Below are positions 10,401-22,400 of a stretch of 64,000 nt of DNA, in pieces (within the stretch, counting starts at the first letter, position 1; each line of letters opens with the position of its first letter). Made by a program: the position numbers and the translations under genes. The notes beneath the pieces were generated by a model, which worked only from the letters and a program-made list of their open reading frames with translations, was not told where the DNA came from and did no database searches. Origin of the DNA: Cheilinus undulatus (taxonomy: Eukaryota; Chordata; Actinopteri; Labriformes; Labridae); assembly GCF_018320785.1 (NCBI RefSeq), contig NC_054878.1:48318061-48382060 (forward strand), read 5' to 3'.

Positions 10401-13400
10401 GTCCGACATGTGACTGAGATGAGAACCATATAGAATCAGCCCCCCCTCCATTCCTGTTCTTCTCCCTGTTTGAGCTCCGTAGCTCCGCCCCTCTCTTTAC
10501 GTGCCTCCTCACGGTTGAAAATGTCCGCTGAATTGAATACTGACGGTGGCAAAGCGCTCGTGCAGTGATTCTGCTCTGCTTTTCCTCTGAAATCAACGGC
10601 CGAATCACAGGCAAAAAAAACCCACTTCACCTCATCATGAACAAATCCTACACAGGACCGAGCACCGCCGTGATTCTGCCATTGGATCAACTTCTTACTG
10701 AGCTGAGATACGGAAGCTACAGCGGCCAATAGGAACGCTCCCTCTGACCTGAGGCTGATTGGCTGCGAGTACTAGCCTCCTCATTGGCTGGGGCACCCCC
10801 GTCCCTTGCTGGTTTTCTTAAGTGAGATAGCAGCGCCATGCCCCGGTGCAGCCAAAAAATAAAAAGTACGACATTAACTAAACTGTCCCTCGTCAACTTT
10901 GTGTTTGTTAAGTTCCTTACCAGGATTTAAAGTTTTTAGAGAGCGTTGAGTTGACAGAAGAAGACCAAACTATACCTATGGTACTGTAATCTTGTCTTAA
11001 TAATGTAAAAATGATATTCATACTGGTGTAAATAAATAGTTTGAATAAATTACCATATTTTTCAAATTTTTGCTAAGCAAGATTTTTTTGAGAAAGGAAT
11101 CGAATGCCTGTTCCAAATAGCCGCCTGGTCCCAAATAAAGGCCTGGTCTGCTCCGTGATTGAGACAAATAAACGCCCCGGCTATTATTTGGTATTTTACA
11201 GTAGATACTCTAATGCAGTGTTACTAAACCCTGCTCAACCAAAGAGCCAAACTGTTGAAAAAATATCTTTGCAAGGGCCACAATCTAAGCGGTAAAATGT
11301 GGCAAAAAGGGTTTAAGCGGGTTAAAAAAGTTAAATTTGGCAAAAATGGTCAAAAAGTGATATTAAGGTGGCAAAAATGGGTGAAAAGTGACAAAGTGGC
11401 AAAAATGGCTCAAAAGAGACATTAAAGTGGCAAAAATGAGTCAAAAGAGACATTAAAGTGGCAAAAATGAGTCAAAAGAGACATTAAAGTGGCAAAAATG
11501 AGTCAAAAGAGACATTAAAAAGGAAAAAATGAGTCAAAAGAGACATTAAAGTGGCAAAAATGGGTCAAAAGAGACGTTAAAGTGGCAAAAATGAGTCAAA
11601 AGAGACATGTGAGTGGCAAAAATGAGTCAAAAGAGACATTAAAGTGGCAAAAATGAGTCAAAAGTGACATTAAAGTGGCAAAAATGGGTCAATAGAGACA
11701 TTGAAGTGGCAAAAATGGGTCAAAAGAGACATTAAAGTGGCAAAAATGAGTCAAAAGTGACATTAAAGTGGCAAAAATGGGTCAAAAGAGACATTAAAGT
11801 GGCAAAAATGGGTCAAAAGTGACATTAAAGTTGCAAAAATGAGTCAAAAGAGACATTAAAGTGGCAAAAATGGGTCAAAAGAGACATTAAAGTGGCAAAA
11901 ATGAGTCAAAAGAGACATTAAAGTGGCAAAAATGAGTCAAAAGAGACATTAAAGTGGCAAAAATGAGTCAAAAGAGACATTAAAGTGGCAAAAATGAGTC
12001 AAAAGAGACATTAAAGTGGCAAAAATGAGTCAAAAGAGACATTAAAGTGGCAAAAATGAGTCAAAAGAGACATTAAAGTGGCAAAAATGAGTCAAAAGAG
12101 ACATTAAAAAGGAAAAAATGAGTCAAAAGAGACATTAAAGTGGCAAAAATGGGTCAAAAGAGACGTTAAAGTGGCAAAAATGAGTCAAAAGAGACATTAA
12201 AAAGGAAAAAATGAGTCAAAAGAGACATTAAAGTGGCAAAAATGAGTCAAAAGAGACATTAAAGTGGCAAAAATGGGTCAAAAGTGACATTAAAGTGGCA
12301 AAAATGAGTCAAAAGAGACATTAAAGTGGCAAAAATGAGTCAAAAGAGACATTAAAGTGGCAAAAATGAGTCAAAAGAGACATTAAAGTGGCAAAAATGG
12401 GTCAAAAGAGACATTAAAGTGGCAAAAATGAGTCAAAAGTGACATTAAAGTGGCAAAAATGGGTCAAAAGAGACATTAAAGTGGCAAAAATGGGTCAAAA
12501 GTGACATTAAAGTTGCAAAAATGAGTCAAAAGAGACATTAAAGTGGCAAAAATGAGTCAAAAGTGACATTAAAGTGGCAAAAATGAGTCAAAAGAGACAT
12601 TAAAGTGGCAAAAATGAGTCAAAAGAGACATTAAAAAGGAAAAAATGAGTCAAAAGTGACATTAAAGTGGCAAAAATGAGTCAAAAGAGACATTGAAGTG
12701 GCAAAAATGGGTCAAAAGAGACATTGAAGTGGCAAAAATGGGTCAAAAGAGACACTGAAGTGGCAAAAATGGGTCAAAAGAGACACTGAAGTGGCAAAAA
12801 TGGCTCAAAAGTGACATTAAAGTGGCAAAAATGAGTCAAAAGTGACATTAAAGTGGCAAAAATGGGTCAAAAGAGACATTAAAGTGGCAAAAATGGGTCA
12901 AAAGTGACATTAAAGTTGCAAAAATGAGTCAAAAGAGACATTAAAGTGGCAAAAATGAGTCAAAAGTGACATTAAAGTGGCAAAAATGAGTCAAAAGAGA
13001 CATTAAAGTGGCAAAAATGAGTCAAAAGAGACATTAAAGTGGCAAAAATGAGTCAAAAGAGACATTAAAGTGGCAAAAATGAGTCAAAAGTGACATTAAA
13101 GTGGCAAAAATGAGTCAAAAGAGACATTGAAGTGGCAAAAATGGGTCAAAAGAGACACTGAAGTGGCAAAAATGGCTCAAAAGTGACATTAAAGTGGCAA
13201 AAATGAGTCAAAAGTGACATTAAAGTGGCAAAAATGGGTCAAAAGAGACATTAAAGTGGCAAAAATGGGTCAAAAGAGACATTAAAGTGGCAAAAATGAG
13301 TCAAAAGTGACATTAAAGTGGCAAAAATGGGTCAAAAGAGACATTAAAGTGGCAAAAATGAGTCAAAAGAGACATTAAAGTGGCAAAAATGAGTCAAAAG

Positions 13401-16400
13401 AGACATTAAAGTGGCAAAAATGAGTCAAAAGAGACATTAAAAAGGAAAAAATGAGTCAAAAGTGACATTAAAGTGGCAAAAATGAGTCAAAAGTGACAGT
13501 AAAGTGGCAAAAATGAGTCCAAAGTGACATTAAAGTGGCAAAATGAGTCAAAGAGACATTAAAGTGGCAAAATGGGTCAAAGAGACATTAAAGTGGCAAA
13601 AATGAGTCAAAAGAGACATTAAAGTGGCAAAAATGAGTAAAGAGACATTAAAGTGGCAAAATGAGTTCAAAGAGACATTAAAGTGGCAAAAATGAGTCAA
13701 AAGAGACATTGAAGTGGCAAAAATGAGTCAAAAGAGACATTAAAGTGGCAAAAATGAGTCAAAAGAGACATTAAAGTGGCAAAAATGAGTAAAAAGAGAC
13801 ATTAAAGTGGCAAAAATGAGTCAAAAGAGACATTAAAGTGGCAAAAATGGGTCAAAAGAGACATTAAAGTGGCAAAAATGAGTCAAAAGAGACATTAAAG
13901 TGGCAAAAATGGGTCAAAAGAGACATTAAAGTGGCAAAAATGAGTCAAAAGTGACATTAAAGTGGCAAAAATGGGTCAAAAGTGACATTAAAGTGGCAAA
14001 AATGGGTCAAAAGAGACGTTAAAGTGGCAAAAATGAGTCAAAAGAGACATTAAAAAGGAAAAAATGAGTCAAAAGAGACATTAAAGTGGCAAAAATGGGT
14101 CAAAAGAGACACTGAAGTGGCAAAAATGGCTCAAAAGTGACATTAAAGTGGCAAAAATGAGACAAAAGAGACATTAAAGTGGCAAAAATGAGACAAAAGA
14201 GACATTTGAGTGGCAAAAATGAGTCAAAAGAGACATTAAAGTGGCAAAAATGAGTCAAAAGTGACATTAAAGTGGCAAAAATGGGTCAAAAGAGACATTA
14301 AAGTGGCAAAAATGGGTCAAAAGAGACATTAAAGTGGCAAAAATGAGTCAAAAGAGACATTAAAGTGGCAAAAATGAGTCAAAAGTGACATTAAAGTGGC
14401 AAAAATGAGTCAAAAGAGACATTAAAGTGGCAAAAATGAGTCAAAAGAGACATTAAAAAGGAAAAAATGAGTCAAAAGTGACATTAAAGTGGCAAAAATG
14501 AGTCAAAAGAGACATTGAAGTGGCAAAAATGGGTCAAAAGAGACACTGAAGTGGCAAAAATGGGTCAAAAGAGACATTAAAGTGGCAAAAATGAGTCAAA
14601 AGTGACATTAAAGTGGCAAAAATGGGTCAAAAGAGACATTAAAGTGGCAAAAATGGGTCAAAAGAGACATTAAAGTGGCAAAAATGGGTCAAAAGAGACA
14701 TTAAAGTGGCAAAAATGGGTCAAAAGAGACATTAAAGTGGCAAAAATGGGTCAAAAGAGACATTAAAGTGGCAAAAATGAGTCAAAAGAGACATTAAAGT
14801 GGCAAAAATGGGTCAAAAGAGACACTGAAGTGGCAAAAATGGCTCAAAAGTGACATTAAAGTGGCAAAAATGGGTCAAAAGAGACATTAAAGTGGCAAAA
14901 ATGGGTCAAAAGAGACATTAAAGTGGCAAAAATGAGTTAAAAGAGACATTAAAGTGGCAAAAATGGGTCAAAAGAGACATTAAAGTGGCAAAAATGAGTC
15001 AAATGTGACATTAAAGTGGCAAAAATGGGTCAAAAGAGACATTAACGTGGCAAAAATGAGTCAAAAGAGACATTAAAGTGGCAAAAATGGGTCAAAAGAG
15101 ACATTAAAGTGGCAAAAATGAGTCAAAAGTGACATTAAAGTGGCAAAAATGAGTCAAAAGAGACATTAAAGTGGCAAAAATGAGTCAAAAGAGACATTAA
15201 AGTGGCAAAAATGAGTCAAAAGAGACATTGAAGTGGCAAAAATGAGTCAAAAGAGACATTAAAGTGGCAAAAATGAGTCAAAAGAGACATTAAAGTGGCA
15301 AAAATGAGTAAAAAGAGACATTAAAGTGGCAAAAATGAGTCAAAAGAGACATAAAAGTGGCAAAAATGGGTCAAAAGAGACATTAAAGTGGCAAAAATGA
15401 GTCAAAAGTGACATTAAAGTGGCAAAAATGGCTCAAAAGTGACATTAAAGTGGCAAAAATGGGTCAAAAGAGACGTTAAAGTGGCAAAAATGAGTCAAAA
15501 GAGACATTAAAAAGGAAAAAATGAGTCAAAAGAGACATTAAAGTGGCAAAAATGGGTCAAAAGAGATACTGAAGTGGCAAAAATGGCTCAAAAGTGACAT
15601 TAAAGTGGCAAAAATGAGACAAAAGAGACATTAAAGTGGCAAAAATGAGACAAAAGAGACATTTGAGTGGCAAAAATGAGTCAAAAGAGACATTAAAGTG
15701 GCAAAAATGGGTCAAAAGAGACATTAAAGTGGCAAAAATGGGTCAAAAGAGACATTAAAGTGGCAAAAATGAGTCAAAAGAGACATTAAAGTGGCAAAAA
15801 TGAGTCAAAAGAGACATTAAAAAGGAAAAAATGAGTCAAAAGTGACATTAAAGTGGCAAAAATGAGTCAAAAGAGACATTGAAGTGGCAAAAATGGGTCA
15901 AAAGAGACACTGAAGTGGCAAAAATGGCTCAAAAGTGACATTAAAGTGGCAAAAATGAGTCAAAAGTGACATTAAAGTGGCAAAAATGAGTCAAAAGTGA
16001 CATTAAAGTGGCAAAAATGGGTCAAAAGAGACATTAAAGTGGCAAAAATGAGTAAAAAGTGACATTAAAGTGGCAAAAATGGGTCAAAAGAGACATTAAA
16101 GTGGCAAAAATGGGTCAAAAGAGACATTAAAGTGGCAAAAATGAGTAAAAAGAGACATTAAAGTGGCAAAAATGGGTCAAAAGAGACATTAAAGTGGCAA
16201 AAATGAGTCAAAAGAGACATTAAAGTGGCAAAAATGGGTCAAAAGAGACATTAAAGTGGCAAAAATGAGTCAAAAGAGACATTAAAGTGGCAAAAATGAG
16301 TAAAAAGTGACATTAAAGTGGCAAAAATGAGTAAAAAGAGACATTAAAGTGGCAAAAATGAGTCAAAAGAGACATTAAAGTGGCAAAAATGGGTCAAAAG

Positions 16401-19400
16401 AGACATTAAAGTGGCAAAAATGAGTCAAAAGAGACATTAAAGTGGCAAAAATGAGTAAAAAGTGACATTAAAGTGGCAAAAATGAGTCAAAAGAGACATT
16501 AAAGTGGCAAAAATGGCTCAAAAGTGACATTAAAGTGGCAAAAATGAGTCAAAAGAGACATTAAAGTGGCAAAAATGGGTCAAAAGAGACATTAAAGTGG
16601 CAAAAATGGCTCAAAAGTGACATTAAAGTGGCAAAAATGGCTCTGTCAGTTACAGTTCTGGCTCAGTATAGATCAGAAAAGGGCCCAACATAAAAGTCAC
16701 TGCAGCAGTAATGGTTCAGAGGATTTCTTGGTCCTAATAGTCTTCTGGAGTTTAGTGTGTTTTGCCTCCCAAAGGGCACTTTAACACGCGTTTTTCAACA
16801 ATTGGGCAATTAGGAGGGGCGACTGCTCCCACCCCCCACCGTGCACACCACTGCCGTGCAGGAAAGTTCAGTAACGATTAAATCCTCACCAGTAAACCTG
16901 ATATTGAACGTCTTTTTATCCATTTTAATCCGTTATTCCCGCTAGCTTGAATGCTAACTGCCATATTGTTTACCTTTATGAGGGTTTGTCGGCCAATGGC
17001 AGTGAATATTTAGCAGTAAAACGATATCGGAACATCCCTAATTATTATTTATATCATATCATATTTGACCTGTTTATCGTGCTGCATGCTAACTACAGCG
17101 GCACAGGTGGGTCAGTTACCTGGCTGCTCGTAATGCTAGAGTGAAGCGTGCTGATGACTAGACTCACTCTGAGCGACTGTCTGTCGCACGCCACATAACA
17201 GTGGTACCAGTTATGTGAGCTCCAGCACGGCTCATGCATCTAAACCATGTGTTGAAGAAGTTCTCATTCTTTGCATCTGACCAAGATCCGACCGACACCA
17301 GAGCCACAATCTGCTCACCTCTCCAACACCAACACACAATTTCTAGAGGCACCGACCTTAACATCTTCATGATCAGAATCCTCCAACCAAAGAAATGCAG
17401 CACCGTGCAAATCCAGGAAAAGATGCAACACAAACACATCACATCTAAGAGATTCATCGATTGATTTGAATCCGACCCAACTTTATTTATAAAGCACAAA
17501 AAATGCTGTCTAACCCACTAAAACTACATCCAGTCTTCACTTTAGTGAAACAGCATTTCAAAATAAAAGCATAAAAGAAAAACCTGACTAGATTTGACTT
17601 AGACTACAACATTTAACAGGATTGAAGTTTTCACAGTGTAGTGAAGTGTTTCAGACTCTCAGCGAGTTCTCTCCCAGTGTTGACCTTCCTTTGCACGGAT
17701 AGGACACCTGGCTTTTCTGTCCTGCTCTTTGAGCTCTGTTTAATTTTCACGCTGTCTGTTTACAGCAGACAGGAGCTCCATGAATCCAGGCCTTGTCTTT
17801 CTACTGTTTAAACTGTTCTGCTCTGCTGTAGGAGCCTGGAACACGGTCTGATTTTATCAGCAACCATCTTCCTCTTTCTGTAAATGTTTAGACGGCTGTT
17901 TCCAGTTACTGGGCTGGATTTACTTTCTTGTTCTCCAATGAGCCTCAGCAGTGTTTCATAGATGGCCAGGATGGTTGGAGTTTTCACAGTAAGACGCTCT
18001 AGAGCAGAGATACTCAACGTGTGGCTCTTTCTTGTCTTAATTTGAAAGATTTATCCCCCAGAAAACCTTGAAAAGGAAATGCTGGCCTCAGAAATTATCC
18101 TTTGCAAGTAAAATTGTCAGTTTGTTTTCCACTCTTAAACAGTCGGCTTTAATTTTCAACCTTTATTTTTTGTCTCTGTTTCCATTGCCCTTATGTGCAA
18201 TTTTGCTACTTTACTTCAATTTTTACTGCTTTTAGCCCATTTTTGACACTTTTATCCTGCGTTTTGCAATTATTTTGCCTCTTTTTGCCACTTCTCCAAT
18301 TATGCAGCCTTTAGCAATAGATGCCAATTATTGCCCATTTTCCCACCTTTTTGCTGCTTTTTCACATTTTTTCCCACCTTTTTGTTGATTTTGGCCCATT
18401 CTATTCAATTTTCACATATTTTTGGCCATGTTTTAGCGATTTTTAGACCATTTTTGCCACGTGTAATTCATTTTTGGTCACTTCTTGCCCCTTTTTTGCC
18501 ACTTCTCTCCCAGTGTTTGCTGCTTTCAGCCCATTTTAGTCATTTTTCACCCATTTTTGCCACATTTAAACCATGTTTGCCACCTCTAACTCATTTTTTG
18601 GTCACTTTTCACCAACGTTTGCCCCTTTTCTCTCAGCGTTTGCTGCTTTTAGCCCATTTTTCCCACCTTTTTGCCATGTTTTTGCCCATTTTAGTCACAT
18701 TTCACCCACTTTTGCCTTGTTTTTGCCACATTTGAACCATGTTTGCCACCTTTTACTCATATTTTGGTCACTTTTCACCAACGTTTGCCACTTTTCCCCC
18801 AGTGTTTGCTGCTTTTAGCCCATTTTTCCCACCTTTTTGCTGAGTTTTTCCCCTTTTAGTCACATTTCACCCACTTTTGCCATGTTTTTGCCACATTTGA
18901 TCCATAATTGCTAGAGCCCTGCACTGGAGCCCTAGGCCCGAGGGGCCCGACAGCCCGAGGCCCGGGCTTCAGGCCAATGATCATATCATTACCTCGGACA
19001 CAGGCCAGGCTCGGGCTCTTTTGTTTTAAACCTGCCAATTAGAGCAATGTGTCGTGTTTGTTTTTAACCAATTTAAATGGCAACACTTGAAAGCAGCAGC
19101 CGCTCTGCCCCCTCCCTTCCTGCTCTACGTGCCCCAGCCAGCGGTAGCAGCAGCGAGTGTGCTTTCAGCACAGCTGTAAGAGTGATGGAAGAAAGGAGGA
19201 CTGGACTTGCCCCTGAAACTGTGGATGCTATTCTTTTTCTGCATGATGCCAAGTAAACAGACTGTTCTTCTTGTGGTGTTTGAAGAACAGAGTTTGCCAT
19301 GTTAAGCAGCTCACTGTTGTTGAATTGGACGTCGCCATGTTCAGAATTGATTAATAGTTCTACTATAGAATATTAGTGTTTATATGTTAATAGGCCTACA

Positions 19401-22400
19401 ATTGCTGCGATATGCAGGCCAGCTGTTGCTGTGCGCTGCTGCATCGCGCGCGCGAAATAAACAAAACAAAGTCGGGCTTGATACGTGTTCATTCAACCTT
19501 TATTTAATCTCGAAGAAATCATTGAGGGTGTTCCCTCATTTTCAATGATGTCAAGAGTACAACCAATGAAATGCATCAAAAAGTGATACAAAGAATATCA
19601 ACAAAACAATTAAAAACAGTTACATTCAAAAGCAGAGTAGTTCACAATCATAGTTTTAAACTGACCAATAGGGACAAGCGCTTGCAGTTTAATTGTTTGT
19701 TGTAAAGCATTCCAGGTGAACGCAGCAGAGAAGCTGAAAGCGGTTCTTCCAAATACAGTGTTTGCTCGAGGAACATCAAGCATCAGGAAGTTACTGGATC
19801 TGGTTGAGTACTGATTGTGAGACTGATTTAACAGAGATGTGATATATGATGGCATATTACCAAGTAGGGCTTTGTAAATGAATAAGTACCAATGCCTGTC
19901 ACGTCTTACAGACAGCCCAGCCCACCTTTTCATATAGAGTGCAATAATGAGTGGAGTAGCCTTGACCAGAGATGAATCTGAGGGCTGAGTGATAAATGGA
20001 GTCCAGGGGTTTAAGAGTAGAGGCAGAGGCGTTCCTATAAACAACATCCCCATAATCTCAAACAGATAAAAAGACAGCTTCAATGATACGTTTCCTACTT
20101 AACAATGGGAAGTTAGTTTTATTCCTGTAAAAAAATCCAATTTTTTGTCTTAACTTGCTGGCCAGGGAGTCCATATGAAATTTGAAGGTGAGTTTTTGAT
20201 CTAACCAAATACCCAGATATTTATACTCAGATACTCTTTCAATGCTGTGTCCTGTTAAAGTGGTGATGTGAACATTATTGTCGTTGATGTCTGTGGCTTT
20301 GGAGAAAAGCATGAATTTGGTCTTACTAGGATTGAGAACCAGTCTTAAATCAAACAGAGCGTGTTGTAATTGATTGAAGTTTTGCTGGAGGGTTTGAATG
20401 GCTGAATGTGCGGTATTGGCAAAACAATATAAAATTGTATCATCAGCGTAAAGGTTGGTGTTACAATCTATTATAGAGGATGTGATATTGTTGATATATA
20501 TTGTAAATAATAAAGGACCCAGTATTGAACCTTGCGGTACACCTTTTGAAAGAGGCAAGTACACAAAGCGACAGTTATCAACAACAACACATTGATCCCT
20601 CTGTGAAAGGTAGTCCTGGAACCATTTACAGGCTAGAGAGTCAAAACCAATTTCTCTTAACCTTTCAAGGAGCAGGGAATGGTCAACAGTATCAAAAGCT
20701 TTAGTTAAGTCTACAAATAAAGCAGCACAGTATTTCCTCTGCTCTAACTGAGAAATGATATCATTTGTGACAGAAGTGACTGCAGTGATGGTACTGTGTT
20801 CTAAAACCTGATTGGTGTGGATTTAATACATGATTATTGGAAAGGAAGGATTTGATTTGCTTGTTGACTAATGATTCTAAGATTTTCGCTAGACAGGACA
20901 GTTTGGAGATGGGCCGATAGTTATTGAGGTCAGTTTTATCCCCACCCTTGTGTAGTGGGAGTACATGTGCAGTCTTCCAGACCTGGGGGAAAACCCCAGT
21001 GGAAATAGATTTAACAAATGTGCAACTTGCTCTGCAATAATTGGTGCACAGAGTTTTATGAAAAAAGGATCAATTTTATCTTGGCCAGTTGTTTTCCTGC
21101 AGTCTAGGAGCATGTTCATCAGTGATAGTAAGCAAGGTGTTTGAGAAATACTTAAAAGCCTCTTCCATATTCAGTATTTCTGTTGTCTGATTTATGTTGC
21201 TGTTTATAATGTCTTGTAGAAAAGCCTGCTCATTGAAATTTTTAAAATTTCTTTTAAAAACAATCTTTGTGCTTGACTTGTTGATTTTGGCACCCCTAAC
21301 ACAGACTATAGGACAGTGATCACTTAACCCAAGACCAAAAGCGTCAGAGGCAGAAATTTTGTCAGGTCTGTTACACAAAATTAAATCAATTAGCGTTGAC
21401 CTGGAGGAGTCCTTTAAATTAGGTCTGGTTGGTTCATTGACAATCTGTACCAGCTGTAGATCATCACATTTTTCTTTAAGGTGATCTGAGTCATTTGATA
21501 ACCAGTTGAGGTTAAAATCACCTAAAACTATTAACTCAGACTTGTTGAGCTCTGAAAGTAATTCAGCTATATCAGAGACTGACATAGAAGTGGCTGAGGG
21601 TGGTCTGTAGACACCAACAACACTGACTGGGCTATTGTTTGAAATGATCATTTTCAGAGCAATAAATTCAAAGGAATTGGGTACAGAAACAGCTTTTAAA
21701 GGAGTAACAGACAGGCATGACTTCACATACACAGCCACACCACCTCTGTCTATTCTGTACAGGTTATAATTTTGTAGATTGAACTCAGAGTCGGGTATAC
21801 TCTGCTTAAGCCAGGTCTCAGTTAAAACCAGGATGTCAGGATCTGTCTGTGAAAGGAGAATTTTTAACTGGTCTAATTCAAGCTCACTGCGCAAACTTCT
21901 GATATTTAAGTGCATCAGACCGAGTCCCTTCCTAGATTTAAAAGCAGACTGATTAAAGGGTGGTGGTCCTGAGTTGTGTATAGTTGTGGAAGTAGAGCTT
22001 GCTTGAGGAATGGGTTTTATAGTGATTAGATTTTCTGAATTATAACCTGTACAGTAATTAGACTTATGGTGTTTATAAAGGCTATTAGTGATTATGACTG
22101 GAATGCTATAAACAGGAGGAGTGACATTAAACAGAGGATGAGGTGTGTGTTGGCTGCCATACCTTCATACATTGAGAGATTTACAGGAGTGCAGCGAGAT
22201 CCTGAGAGGTTTGGGTGAAGACCATCATGTTTGAAGAGGTCTGGTCTGTGATAGAAGGTCATGAACTTGTCCACATAGGGGATGTTCTTAGAGCTGCAGT
22301 AGCCCTTAAGCCAGATGTGCAGCTGCCTTAAACGGCTGAACTTGACATCTCCAAAGCGGGGGGAGGGTAGTGGACCTGAGATGATGCATTTTTTATTTGT

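Noticed and set aside
11296..16640. CRISPR-like array
   Set aside because: Units are contiguous 31-mers without unique spacers, in a vertebrate intron; it is a satellite array.
17164..17499. 111-codon frame on the - strand in nt5e intron 1
   Set aside because: No domain, an overlapping frame on the other strand, and no promoter or splice context.
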